NCBI GenBank assembly: GCA_963772815.1
Contig: CAVYYV010000005.1
Coordinates: 62,001-126,000 of the forward strand
Origin: DATFFO01 sp963772815
GTDB taxonomy: Bacteria; Actinomycetota; Acidimicrobiia; Spongiisociales; ZC4RG35
Reading direction: 5' to 3'
Length of the DNA: 64,000 nucleotides
This document shows, in pieces, positions 35,787 through 44,570 of this stretch. Both the position numbers and the translations under genes were made by a program. The notes below the pieces were generated by a model. That model was not told the DNA's origin, ran no database searches, and worked only from the letters and a program-made list of their open reading frames with translations. Position 1 is the first letter of the stretch. Every line of letters begins with the position of its first letter.

Positions 35787-37851
35787 TCAGCTCGGGGTCG
35801 CCGCACGGAGATCGAAACCGCGGAGGAATTGGGCGTTGACTGCAACGATGACGGTGGAGGCGCTCATAAGAACGGCGGCGGCGGCCGGCGCCAACACGAT
35901 CCCCGCCCAGGCCAGAGCTCCCGCAGCGAGCGGAATAGCGATCACGTTGTAACCGGTAGCCCAGGCCAGGTTTTGTCGCATCTTGCGATATCCGGCCCCG
36001 GACAGCCGGTATATGCCGACCACCCCGCGGATCATCGGAGGCGAGGATGATCCCTGCCGACTCGATGGCCACGTCGGTACCGGCGCCGATGGCAATTCCC
36101 ACATCGGCCTGCGCCAAGGCTGGAGCATCATTCACCCCGTCACCCACCATGGCCACTTTCAGTCCCTGCTCCTGCAGTGCCGCCACCTCTGAATGCTTGT
36201 CCTCGGGCAGCACCTCGGAGAGAACCTCGATCGATGCCGAGATCCCCAGCTACTGCCTCGGCCACCTGGTGGGCGTCTCCGGTGATCATCGCCACCTTCA
36301 GGCCGATGGAGTGCAGCTCGTCGACGGCCTGACGGGACTCGGGGCGGATCTCGTCCTCGAGCGAAAATGCCCCGATCACCGCGTCCTCGGCGAATCACGT
36401 ACAGGACGGCCGCTCCGCCTCATTCCCAACTGCGACCTCCTCTCGGATTCCGGCCGGGATCGCGGCCTTCGCCTCGCGAAGCAGGGCGGGACCCCCGACC
36501 GCGAATCTCGAGCCGTTGACGGTGGCTTCGACGCCCCGGCCGCTCATGGCCTTGAATGCCCGCGCAGTCGGAACCTCACTCCGGCCGGGCGCCGCCGACA
36601 CGATCGCCCTGGCAAGCGGATGTTCGGAATCGGCCTCGACTGCCGCCGCCGGCCCCAGAACGCATCCTTATCCCCATCCACAGCCGGCGACCCCTGTGAG
36701 GCGTGAGACCCCTGGTCAGCGTCCCGGTCTTGTCGAAGAGAACAACATCAACGGTCCGCATCTGCTCCAGGGCCAGTCGATCCTTGACCAGGATGCCGTT
36801 GCGAGCCGCCAGAGCCGGTCGAGATGGAGATCACCAGCGGGATGGCCAGCCCCAGGGCATGGGGACAGGCGACGACCAGAACGGCCACCGTCCTCGCAAC
36901 CGCCTCGTCGGGCCGGTCCAAGAGCAGCCACACCGCCACCGTGACCGCAGCCGCGCCACCGCGACGTAGAAGAGCATCGCGGCGGCCCGGTCTGCGAGAA
37001 CTTGAGCCCGGGACCGTGATTCTGGGCATCGGCGACCAGAGCGCTGGATTCCTGCCAGAGCGGTGTCATCACCCACGGCCCCCACCCGCACCCGGATCGC
37101 GTTGTCTGTGGCCACCGTTCCTGCGACAACCTCGCCGCCAGGCTCCTTGGAGACGGTATCGAGATTCGCCGGTGACCATCGACTCGTCGATCTCGGCTCT
37201 GCCCTCCTCGATGACCCCGTCGGCCGGGACTCTGCCACCGGGCCGAACCAGCACCAGATCACCCACGGCTATCTCCGAGGCGGGAATCCTCTCGACACCT
37301 GGTCTGTGATCCGCTCCGCCTCGTCGGGAAGGAGCTCGGCAAGAGCCGCCAGGGCGCCGCGGGCCAGGCCGATGGCGCGCATCTCCATCCAGTGGCCCAG
37401 CAGCATGATGGTGATCAGCTCCGGCCAGCTCCCACCAGAACTCCAGGTCGAACCAGCCGAAGGTCGTGGCCAGCGAGGCGGCGTAGGCGACCGTGATCGC
37501 CATCCCGATCAGCAACATCATGGCCGGCTGCCGATCCCGGGCCTCCCGCACCGCTCCCTTCAGAAAGGGAGAACCGCCGTATATGAAGATCACCGTGCCC
37601 AGGATTGGAGACAGCCATTCAGATCCGGGAAAGGACGGTGCGGTATAGCCGAACCAGCCCTGGATCGTCTCGCTGTAGAAGACCACCGGCAGCGTGAGGA
37701 CGAGTGACAGCCAGAATCGGTCTCGAAACATCGCCACGCTGTGGCCGGCGTGCTGGTCGTGGCCCTCGTGCCCTTGGTGGCCCTCGTGGTCGCCGCCCTG
37801 TGAGGCTCGATGGTCGGCAGGGGTCGTCTTGTGTGGATCGTGATGGTCCAT
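35787..37851 (-). pseudogene. P1B-type copper ATPase (CopB-like), multiply frameshifted
   Basis: All parts of a P1B heavy-metal ATPase can be read, but in changing frames. They are a His-rich N-terminus (MDHHDPHKTTPADHRASQGG), membrane helices, the actuator motif DESMVTGES, a CPH metal-site helix (VACPHALGLAIPLV), DKTGTLT, SEHPLA and KVAMITGDAHQ. GDGVNDAPALAQADVG and a C-terminal helix pair ending GFDLRAATPS complete the set. I count about twelve frame changes in 2 kb, so no functional pump can be made as written. The CPH motif places it with P1B-3, CopB-like Cu(II)/Ag exporters. Motif residues remain well conserved, so decay is recent or the sequence quality here is poor. Confidence 0.85.
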
Positions 37852-37918
37852 AGCTCGAATCCGGTCCAGTTGACGGTGCGGTCTCGGGGGCACAGTGTAT
37901 AGGGACCTTGGTCTCTAC

Positions 37919-37940
37919 CTACCCCACCAGGGGTGGGTAG
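37919..37940. promoter_or_regulatory. CsoR-like copper operator candidate
   Basis: CTACCCCACCAGGGGTGGGT followed by AG forms a near-palindrome of C-runs and G-runs, flanked by TA steps. It resembles CsoR operators of actinobacteria (TACCC..GGGTA type). It lies between the copper ATPase remnant and the two small membrane-protein genes, where a shared copper-responsive site would be expected. No csoR gene is seen in this window. Confidence 0.5.
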
Positions 37941-38029
37941 ACTTCACATCGAACCGGCCACCTTTATCGGGACTTGATCTCGCCCTTGATAAGAAGGACC
38001 CGGAGAATGCACGAACCAAGGAGTCCATC

Positions 38030-38263
38030 ATGATGTGGGGATATGGAGCCTGGGGAGGGCTGTGGATGCTGCTCCTCCTGGCTGGAATAGTCGTCCTGGC
38101 CGTGTGGGCGGTCCAACAGTTTGCCTCCTCGGAGAGGCCGCCTGCTCAAGAGCGACCGGATCGGGCGTTGCAGATCCTCGAAGAGCGCTACGCCAAGGGA
38201 GAGATCGACCGGGACGAGTTTCTGGCTCGACGGACCGATCTGGAGAGGTCTGTAGGTGCATAA
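38030..38263 (+). CDS. Small SHOCT-domain membrane protein
   Basis: This 77-residue protein has an N-terminal membrane helix (GLWMLLLLAGIVVLAVWAV) followed by a C-terminal SHOCT domain (DRALQILEERYAKGEIDRDEFLARRTDL). SHOCT domains are short oligomerisation helices often found at the end of small membrane proteins near metal-transport genes. AAGGAG lies seven bases before ATG 38030; a second ATG directly follows. It sits divergent from the copper ATPase remnant behind the putative CsoR site. Confidence 0.8.
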   Translation: MMWGYGAWGGLWMLLLLAGIVVLAVWAVQQFASSERPPAQERPDRALQILEERYAKGEIDRDEFLARRTDLERSVGA

Positions 38264-38555
38264 CAAGGTCCTGTTCTGGGTGGGCATCGCCCTGGTTGTG
38301 GCGTCGCTGGTCGGCCCGGTAGCCCAATCCGCAATCTCCGATGGGCCCCTCGGGCAGCAGACCGAATCCGACCAGGGATTCGACATGCCCATGTATCAGG
38401 GAGACCACATGGCACCCTGGATGTATGACGGTGACGAGGGCCCGCCCCCCGAGTCCGGCCGGAGAGGGCCTTCCACCGATCAGGCGCGACCCTTCGTGGG
38501 GCCACGTTTCGGCCCAGGCTGGATGTACCCGCCTACTACGCGATCCTCGAGCTGA
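38256..38555 (+). CDS. Hypothetical small membrane or exported protein
   Basis: A GTG overlapping the SHOCT gene's stop opens a 99-residue frame. It starts HNKVLFWVGIALVVASLVGP, a membrane helix or signal anchor, and continues with a Met/Asp/Pro-rich tail (FDMPMYQGDHMAPWMYDGDE). The Met- and His-containing stretch could bind copper, which would fit the location, but no family is recognised. Confidence 0.5.
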   Translation: MHNKVLFWVGIALVVASLVGPVAQSAISDGPLGQQTESDQGFDMPMYQGDHMAPWMYDGDEGPPPESGRRGPSTDQARPFVGPRFGPGWMYPPTTRSSS

Positions 38556-38590
38556 GCTCACATCCCCGGGTTGGGCTGTGACGCCCGGAG

Positions 38591-38619
38591 TTGACCTGGT
38601 ACCCGATCGGGGGCATACT
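38591..38619 (+). promoter_or_regulatory. cimA promoter
   Basis: TTGACC (38591-38596) and CATACT (38614-38619) are separated by 17 bases. The -10 box ends nine bases before the leader-peptide ATG, so the transcript should start within two or three bases of that codon. No ribosome site precedes the ATG, in keeping with leaderless initiation. Confidence 0.7.
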
Positions 38620-38628
38620 CATCAGACG

Positions 38629-38667
38629 ATGACCTTCAGCCAACTCGTCATCATCATTATCGATTGA
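38629..38667 (+). CDS. Ile leader peptide of cimA (MTFSQLVIIIID)
   Basis: A 12-codon frame reads MTFSQLVIIIID, with the codons GTC ATC ATC ATT ATC, then stops. Four isoleucine codons in a row, next to a leucine and a valine, lie between a good promoter and a terminator in front of an isoleucine-pathway gene. This is the layout of a branched-chain amino acid attenuator. Stalling at low charged tRNA-Ile would favour readthrough into cimA. Confidence 0.85.
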   Translation: MTFSQLVIIIID

Positions 38668-38724
38668 GGCGCACGCCACAGCCCGGCCTGCGCCCGAAGC
38701 CCTCTGCCTAGCAGGGGGTTTTTT
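38668..38724 (+). terminator. Attenuator terminator of cimA
   Basis: CCCTCTGC (38700-38707) and GCAGGGGG (38711-38718) pair over eight bases around a CTA loop and are followed by six T residues (38719-38724): a textbook intrinsic terminator, 39 bases before the cimA start. A second possible hairpin, GGCGCA (38668-38673) with TGCGCC (38689-38694), begins right after the leader stop. I could not identify a clean antiterminator that competes with the terminator stem. Confidence 0.85.
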
Positions 38725-38763
38725 CGTGGGCCGGTGAAACAAAGAGCACCAACGGAGCCAACC

Positions 38764-40431
38764 ATGACAACCAGCCAATCATCGAGTCTGGAGATTTACG
38801 ACACCACCCTGCGAGACGGCAGCCAACAGGAGGGGATCTCGCTGACGGTGAGCGACAAGCTGCGCATCGCCCAACTGCTCGACGACCTGGGGGTCGCCTA
38901 TATAGAGGGAGGATGGCCCGGAGCCCTCCCCAAGGACGACGAGTTCTTCGCCCTGGCTCGCACGCAACTAAACCTCCGCAATGCCCAACTCACAGCCTTC
39001 GGCTCCACCCGGCGACCCCGGTCGTCGGTGGGATCCGATGACCAGCTGCGCGCTCTTCTGGCAGCCGACACCGAGACGATCTGCATCGTGGGCAAGGCCT
39101 CAGAGCACCATGTTCGCGAGGCTCTGCGCACGGACCTGGGAGACGGCCTGAAGATGATCGGCGAGTCGATCGAGCATCTGCGCGGCCGCGGGCGCCGGGT
39201 CTTCTTCGATGCCGAGCACTTCTTCGATGGCTATCGAGAGAACGCCGACTTCAGCCTGGCCGCCGTCCGAACCGCGATGGAGGCAGGAGCCGAGCGAGTG
39301 GTCCTGTGCGACACCAACGGCGGAACCCTGCCCAACGAGATCGTCGAGATCATCGGCAAGGTCCGGTCGGAGCTGGGTGAAGAGGCCGGCGTCGGCGTGC
39401 ACTTCCACAATGACGCCGGATGTGCGATAGCCAGCTCGCTGGCAGCGGTGGATGCCGGTGCCATCCAGGTGCAGGGGTGTGTCAACGGATATGGGGAGCG
39501 AACCGGCAACGCCGACCTTTGCTCGATCATCCCCGACCTGGTCCTGAAGATGGGGCGGCCGGTCGTCAGCGAACAGCAGCTGGGCCACCTCTCCCCCATC
39601 AGCCATCACATCGCCGAGCTTGTCAACATCAGCCTCGATCCGCACCGTCCCTACGTGGGAGGCTCCGCCTTCACCCACAAGGCCGGCTTGCACACCTCCG
39701 CTCTTGCCCGAGCCTCAGACGCCTACGAACACACCTCCCCTGATCTGGTCGGCAACCGCACCCGCATGGTGGTTTCCGAACAGGCCGGGCGGGCATCGGT
39801 TCTGAACAAGGCCGAGGAGCTCGGCCTTGTTATCAACGACGAGACCGCCAGACGGGTGCTGGACCGTGTCAAGGAGTTGGAGCACGTCGGCTACCACTTC
39901 GAAGCCGCCGATGGATCGTTCGAGCTGCTGGTTCGGCGAGCCACCGGTTGGGAACCGGACTTCTTCGAGCTGGAGTCGTATCGGGTCCACGTCGAGAGGC
40001 GAGGCGGTGAGCCGGTCACGGCCGAGGCGACGGTGAAAGTCCTCGTGGGCGGTGAGCGAAGAGTGACGACAGGTGAGGGCGACGGACCTGTCAACGCCCT
40101 CGACTCGGCCCTCCGTCAGGCGTTGAGGCCGGTTTTCCCCCAGGTCGCCGATATCAAGCTGACCGATTATCGGGTACGGGTGCTCGACTCGGCCGACGGC
40201 TCCGAGGCCACGGTCCGTGTGCTGGTGGAGACATCCGATCGCACCGACAGCTGGGGCACGATCGGGGTCCACGAGAACATCATCGATGCCTCCTGGGAAG
40301 CCCTGTCGGAAGGCATCGTGGTCGGGTTGCTGCACAATTCGGCCCTGCTGGGGGGAGAGACCCGCGTGTCCTCCCCAGCAAGGGAAGGTGCCGAGCAGAG
40401 CGAGGCGTCGGGGGTCCCGGAACCCACGTGA
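38764..40431 (+). CDS. cimA: (R)-citramalate synthase
   Basis: CimA condenses pyruvate and acetyl-CoA to citramalate, the first step of the threonine-independent route to 2-oxobutyrate and isoleucine. The 555-residue protein has the DRE-TIM barrel start EIYDTTLRDGSQQEGISLT, IEGGWPGALPKDDEFF, the metal-binding GVHFHNDAGCA and the C-terminal LeuA allosteric domain (about 400-530). The sequence follows the CimA (TIGR00977) rather than LeuA pattern. The Ile leader peptide upstream independently supports a role in isoleucine synthesis. ATG 38764 is preceded by GGAG; the in-frame ATG 30 bases earlier lies too close to the terminator. Confidence 0.92.
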   Translation: MTTSQSSSLEIYDTTLRDGSQQEGISLTVSDKLRIAQLLDDLGVAYIEGGWPGALPKDDEFFALARTQLNLRNAQLTAFGSTRRPRSSVGSDDQLRALLAADTETICIVGKASEHHVREALRTDLGDGLKMIGESIEHLRGRGRRVFFDAEHFFDGYRENADFSLAAVRTAMEAGAERVVLCDTNGGTLPNEIVEIIGKVRSELGEEAGVGVHFHNDAGCAIASSLAAVDAGAIQVQGCVNGYGERTGNADLCSIIPDLVLKMGRPVVSEQQLGHLSPISHHIAELVNISLDPHRPYVGGSAFTHKAGLHTSALARASDAYEHTSPDLVGNRTRMVVSEQAGRASVLNKAEELGLVINDETARRVLDRVKELEHVGYHFEAADGSFELLVRRATGWEPDFFELESYRVHVERRGGEPVTAEATVKVLVGGERRVTTGEGDGPVNALDSALRQALRPVFPQVADIKLTDYRVRVLDSADGSEATVRVLVETSDRTDSWGTIGVHENIIDASWEALSEGIVVGLLHNSALLGGETRVSSPAREGAEQSEASGVPEPT

Positions 40432-40470
40432 CGCGTGAGCCCTGCCCCTCTCTCGCCTTAGCCTGAGGCA

Positions 40471-42750
40471 ATGCCACGACACCCGACTCTGGCTCACTGG
40501 GGTGCCTACGAGATCGAGAGCGATGGCCGCCGGGTCACCGCGGTCCACCCCTTTCCCGATGACCCGGACCCGTCCCCGATCGGTCAGTCGATGGTGGACC
40601 ACGACCACCCGCTTCGGGTCCGGCGGCCGTCCATCCGCAAGAGCTGGCTCGAGGGCGGCCCAGGAACCGCCAATGAGCGGAGAGGCGTGGACCCGCTCGT
40701 CGAGGTGAGCTGGGACGACGCCCTGGGCCGCGTGGCGGCAGAGATCGATCGGGTCCGCAGCACCTACGGCAATCGGGCCATCTACTCGGGATCGTACGGA
40801 TGGGCTTCTGCGGGCAGGTTTCACCATGCCCAAAGCCAGCTCCGGCGATTCATGGCGATGATCGGAGGCTCCACCGCCAAGGTCAACACGTACAGCCTGG
40901 CCGGAGCCGAAGTCATAGTGCCCCACGTGCTGGGTTGGTCGTACGACCGCACCCAGGATGCCCACACCTCCTGGCCTGTGATCGCCCAGCACAGCGAGCT
41001 CTTCGTCGGTTTTGGCGGTGTGCCGCGGAAGAACAGTCAGGTCCAGTCGGGCGGCCAGGGACGTCACCTCCTCTCCTCGCACCTGGAAGCGTGCCGTCAG
41101 GCGGGCGTGCGATTTGTCAACATCGGCCCGATCCAATCCGACATGCCCGATGCGGATTGGATACCGATCCGCCCCAACACAGACACGGCGCTGATGCTCG
41201 CCTTGATCCATCATCTGATCAGAGACGACCTGGTCGACGAGGGATTCCTCGACATCTACACGTCGGGCTGGGATCGGCTCGCAGCCTACGTGCTGGGTGA
41301 ATCCGACGGGGTGGCGAAGACTCCGACCTGGGCAAGTCGGATATGCGACATCCCGTCCCGGCGGATAGAAACCCTCGCCGTCGAGATGGCTACGCATCGG
41401 ACGATGGTCAACGCCGCCTGGGCGCTGCAACGAAGCGACCATGGGGAGCAGACCTTCTGGATGACCATCGCCCTGGCATGTGCCCTGGGCCAGATCGGGC
41501 TGCCCGGGGGAGGATTCGGGCTGGGATACGGAGCAGTGGGATCGGTGGGCAACGGAGTGACGAGAGTGCCGCTGCCCTCGGTGCCGCGGCCACCGGATCC
41601 GCTGGGCGAGTTCATTCCGGTCGCTCGCGTGGCCGACATGCTCTTGGACCCGGGCGGGAAGTACACCTACGACACCGCAACCCGCGCCTATCCCGACATC
41701 CATCTCGTGTATTGGGCCGGGGGCAACCCGTTCCACCACCACCAGGACCTGGCCAAGCTGGGTCGGGCCTGGCGCAAGGCGGACACGATCGTCGTCAACG
41801 AGCCCTGGTGGACCGCTACTGCCCGACGAGCCGACATCGTGTTCCCGATCACGCTCTCCCTGGAACGCGATGACATAGGCGGGTCGCCCGCGGACGATCA
41901 CCTGATCGCCATGCACAAGGCCGTGGAGCCGGTGGGCGAAGCCAGGTCCGATCATCGGGTGTTCGCTGGATTGGCGGACAGGCTGGGAGTCGGAGAGAGA
42001 TTCACGGCAGGTCGCACAGAAAGGGAGTGGATCGTCCACCTGTACCAGAGGTTCCGTCAACGGGATCCGACTGCTCCTGATTTCGAGCAGTTCTGGGCCG
42101 ACGGTTTCCACCGTCAGAAGCCGACTCCGTCCTCGCACCTGGTTCTCCTGGGCGAATTCAGGTCCGACCCCGAGGCGAGCCCTCTTCCGACATCGTCGGG
42201 AAAGATCGAGCTGTGGTCCGCGTCCATCAACGAGGCCAACCCGCCCGGGTGCCCTCCGCACCCGTCGTGGATGGAACCGGCCGAATGGCTCGGTAATGCC
42301 GACGAAGGAGAGCTGCACCTGGTCTCCAACCAACCCCGCCCTCGCCTCCACTCCCAGTGGGACCATGGATCGATGAGTCGAGATGCCAAAGTGCATGGCC
42401 ACGAGCCGCTACGTATCCATCCGCGGGATGCAGAGCATCGGAGCCTGGCCGATGGTGACGTCGCCCGGGTGTGGAATGCACGTGGCGCGACGCTGGTCGG
42501 TGTAGTCGTAGACGAGGGGATCCGCCCCGGAGTCGTCGAACTGGCCACGGGTGCCTGGTACGACCCCGCCGACCCCACCGATCCCGACAGCCTCGATCTG
42601 GCCGGCAACCCCAACGTGCTGACCCGCGACGTCGGCACCTCGGGACTGGCCCAGGGACCGTCGGCGCACACATGCCTGGTGCGTGTCGAGCCATGGACCG
42701 GGCCCCAGATGCAAGGCCGGGCCGGTCTTCCCCCGGCCTTCGAGACCTGA
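40471..42750 (+). CDS. Molybdopterin oxidoreductase, BisC/DMSO reductase type
   Basis: The 759-residue protein belongs to the DMSO reductase family closest to biotin sulfoxide reductase and TorZ. The Mo ligand appears to be the Ser in YGWASAGRFHHAQSQL. There is no N-terminal cysteine cluster and no twin-arginine signal, so it should be a cytoplasmic, FeS-free S- or N-oxide reductase, for example of methionine or biotin sulfoxide. Cofactor-binding segments NPFHHHQDL, NEPWWTATARRADIVFP and the C-terminal domain with DGDVARVWNARG are present. TAGCCT lies six bases before the ATG. It follows cimA by 39 bases but probably has its own promoter. Confidence 0.88.
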   Translation: MPRHPTLAHWGAYEIESDGRRVTAVHPFPDDPDPSPIGQSMVDHDHPLRVRRPSIRKSWLEGGPGTANERRGVDPLVEVSWDDALGRVAAEIDRVRSTYGNRAIYSGSYGWASAGRFHHAQSQLRRFMAMIGGSTAKVNTYSLAGAEVIVPHVLGWSYDRTQDAHTSWPVIAQHSELFVGFGGVPRKNSQVQSGGQGRHLLSSHLEACRQAGVRFVNIGPIQSDMPDADWIPIRPNTDTALMLALIHHLIRDDLVDEGFLDIYTSGWDRLAAYVLGESDGVAKTPTWASRICDIPSRRIETLAVEMATHRTMVNAAWALQRSDHGEQTFWMTIALACALGQIGLPGGGFGLGYGAVGSVGNGVTRVPLPSVPRPPDPLGEFIPVARVADMLLDPGGKYTYDTATRAYPDIHLVYWAGGNPFHHHQDLAKLGRAWRKADTIVVNEPWWTATARRADIVFPITLSLERDDIGGSPADDHLIAMHKAVEPVGEARSDHRVFAGLADRLGVGERFTAGRTEREWIVHLYQRFRQRDPTAPDFEQFWADGFHRQKPTPSSHLVLLGEFRSDPEASPLPTSSGKIELWSASINEANPPGCPPHPSWMEPAEWLGNADEGELHLVSNQPRPRLHSQWDHGSMSRDAKVHGHEPLRIHPRDAEHRSLADGDVARVWNARGATLVGVVVDEGIRPGVVELATGAWYDPADPTDPDSLDLAGNPNVLTRDVGTSGLAQGPSAHTCLVRVEPWTGPQMQGRAGLPPAFET

Positions 42751-42993
42751 ACCTTCAGACGAGATCGGATCACGCAGAAGAACCGAATCCGGGCTCGATG
42801 ACCGCTCGCATCCTGGCCAGTTGATGAGCTACCGCGTCCGCGACTCCGAGGTTTCTGATTCTGTAGTGATTCTCAAAGATCCTGGTGGGTGCCGCAAGGA
42901 ATTCGGAACAGTCATCCAGCCCGGATGGCTGCGCCGAATGAATAGTGTGATCAGAGTCAAAGCGGGAAATCGCACCGCAGCATCGGGCACGGG

Positions 42994-44472
42994 ATGAGAA
43001 TCCTGGTGAGCGGGGCAACCGGCTATATCGGCGGTCGTCTGGTCCCTCGTCTTCTCGCAGCGGGCCATGAGGTGGTTTGCGTGTCCAGAAATCCCTCCAA
43101 GCTCCGCAACGATGTGTGGCGCAGCCGGGTGGAGGTAGTCGAGGGCGATGTGCTCGATACCGAGGGCATGACCAGAGCCATGACAGGCTGTGATGCGGCC
43201 TTCTACTTGGTCCACTCCATGGAGGAAGGGGATCACGACTTCAGTGTGCGCGACCGCGAGGCGGCTCTGAGTTTTCGCTCCGCGGCTGCCGAGGCGGGGC
43301 TTCGACGGATCGTCTACCTGGGCGGACTCGGTTCGGGCGCAAACATGAGCAAGCACCTTGCCAGCCGCCAGGAAGTTGGACGCCTCCTGGCCGGCGGGCC
43401 AACCCCGGTGACCGAGTTGCGAGCGGCGGTGATCATCGGGTCGGGCTCGGTCTCGTTCGAAATGCTCCGCTACCTCACCGAGGTTCTCCCTGTGATGATC
43501 ACGCCCAGCTGGGTACGAACACGCTGTCAACCGATTGCCGTCGCTGATGTGCTCAAGATCCTGGTGGCCGCCGTCCAGGACGAGACCGACACGAGCCAGG
43601 TCCATGAGATCGGAGGTCCCGATCGATTTTCCTACGTGGAGATGATGCGGATCTATGCCGATGTGGCAGGGTTGACCAGGCGATGGATCATTCCGGTTCC
43701 GGTCTTGAGCCCACGGCTCTCGAGTCACTGGGTGGGACTCGTGACGCCCCTCCCCACCGGAGTTGCCAAGCCGCTGGTCGAGAGCCTACGCACCGAGGTC
43801 ACTGTGGCCGACAACACCTACGCCGAGGGAGTCGGCGGCGGGCCCTTGGTGGGCTATCGGGAAGCGGTTGTCCAGGCGCTGGCCAGGTCTCTCGCCTTCG
43901 ACGTCGACTCCCGATGGTCCGAGGCCGGCCCCGCCGCAGTGATGAGCGGAGATCCCGCGTGGGCCGGGGGCACTGTCGAGGTCGATGAACGGACCGTCGA
44001 CTGCGCAGCGTCAGCCGATGATCTCTACTGGGCTTTTGCCCGCATCGGCGGGGAAGTGGGCTACTACACGATGAACTGGGCGTGGCGGGTGCGCGGCTTC
44101 CTCGACTACGTGGCCGGAGGCGGAGGCTTCCGTCGCGGACGGCGGAATCCCGAGAACATAGATGTCGGGGAATCGATCGACTTCTGGCGTGTGGCCGACG
44201 TCGCCCCGGGACGGAAACTGACCCTCCAGGCGGAGATGAAGCTTCCCGGGCGGGCGTGGCTCAGTTTCGAATCTACGCCAACGGCACAAGGATCGGAGCT
44301 GAGACAGACCGCCACCTTCATCCCCCGTGGGCTGTTGGGGCGACTGTATTGGTGGATCCTGGTCCCATTCCATCTCGTCATCTTCGGGCGGATGGCACGC
44401 CGGATCGCCCAGATTGCGGAGGGCCGCCCAGACCGGCCATCTGTCGGGACCGAGGAACAGACGGTCGACTGA
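42994..44472 (+). CDS. NAD(P)-binding Rossmann protein with C-terminal DUF2867 domain
   Basis: The 492-residue protein starts with an atypical SDR domain (VSGATGYIGGRLVPRLLAAG, NAD(P) loop; YLVHSMEEG; GGLGSG). From about 330 a DUF2867 domain follows (WAFARIGGEVGYYTMNWAWR, IDFWRVADVAPGRKLTLQAE), and the chain ends with a hydrophobic segment (LLGRLYWWILVPFHLVIFGR). Such fusions are common in actinobacteria, but substrates are unknown. The canonical SDR Tyr-Lys pair is not evident. The 243 bases before it contain no recognisable gene. Confidence 0.82.
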   Translation: MRILVSGATGYIGGRLVPRLLAAGHEVVCVSRNPSKLRNDVWRSRVEVVEGDVLDTEGMTRAMTGCDAAFYLVHSMEEGDHDFSVRDREAALSFRSAAAEAGLRRIVYLGGLGSGANMSKHLASRQEVGRLLAGGPTPVTELRAAVIIGSGSVSFEMLRYLTEVLPVMITPSWVRTRCQPIAVADVLKILVAAVQDETDTSQVHEIGGPDRFSYVEMMRIYADVAGLTRRWIIPVPVLSPRLSSHWVGLVTPLPTGVAKPLVESLRTEVTVADNTYAEGVGGGPLVGYREAVVQALARSLAFDVDSRWSEAGPAAVMSGDPAWAGGTVEVDERTVDCAASADDLYWAFARIGGEVGYYTMNWAWRVRGFLDYVAGGGGFRRGRRNPENIDVGESIDFWRVADVAPGRKLTLQAEMKLPGRAWLSFESTPTAQGSELRQTATFIPRGLLGRLYWWILVPFHLVIFGRMARRIAQIAEGRPDRPSVGTEEQTVD

Positions 44473-44570
44473 CAGCCACTGCTCTCCACCTGGAACACTT
44501 AGGATCCTGACCAGGCAGGACCCGGCACCCGTCCCCAAGAAACCGAGATCCAGGAACAGGGAGTTACCCC

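Noticed and set aside
39715..42402. An 895-codon open frame on the minus strand opposite cimA and the molybdoenzyme
   Set aside because: It is antisense to two strongly recognised genes, has low-complexity His/Gly/Arg-rich composition typical of shadow frames in high-GC DNA, and matches no family.
42829..43728. A 299-codon minus-strand frame before and across the NAD-binding protein gene
   Set aside because: Most of it is antisense to the SDR domain and it has no recognisable motif. The 243-base gap at 42751-42993 contains nothing I can support.
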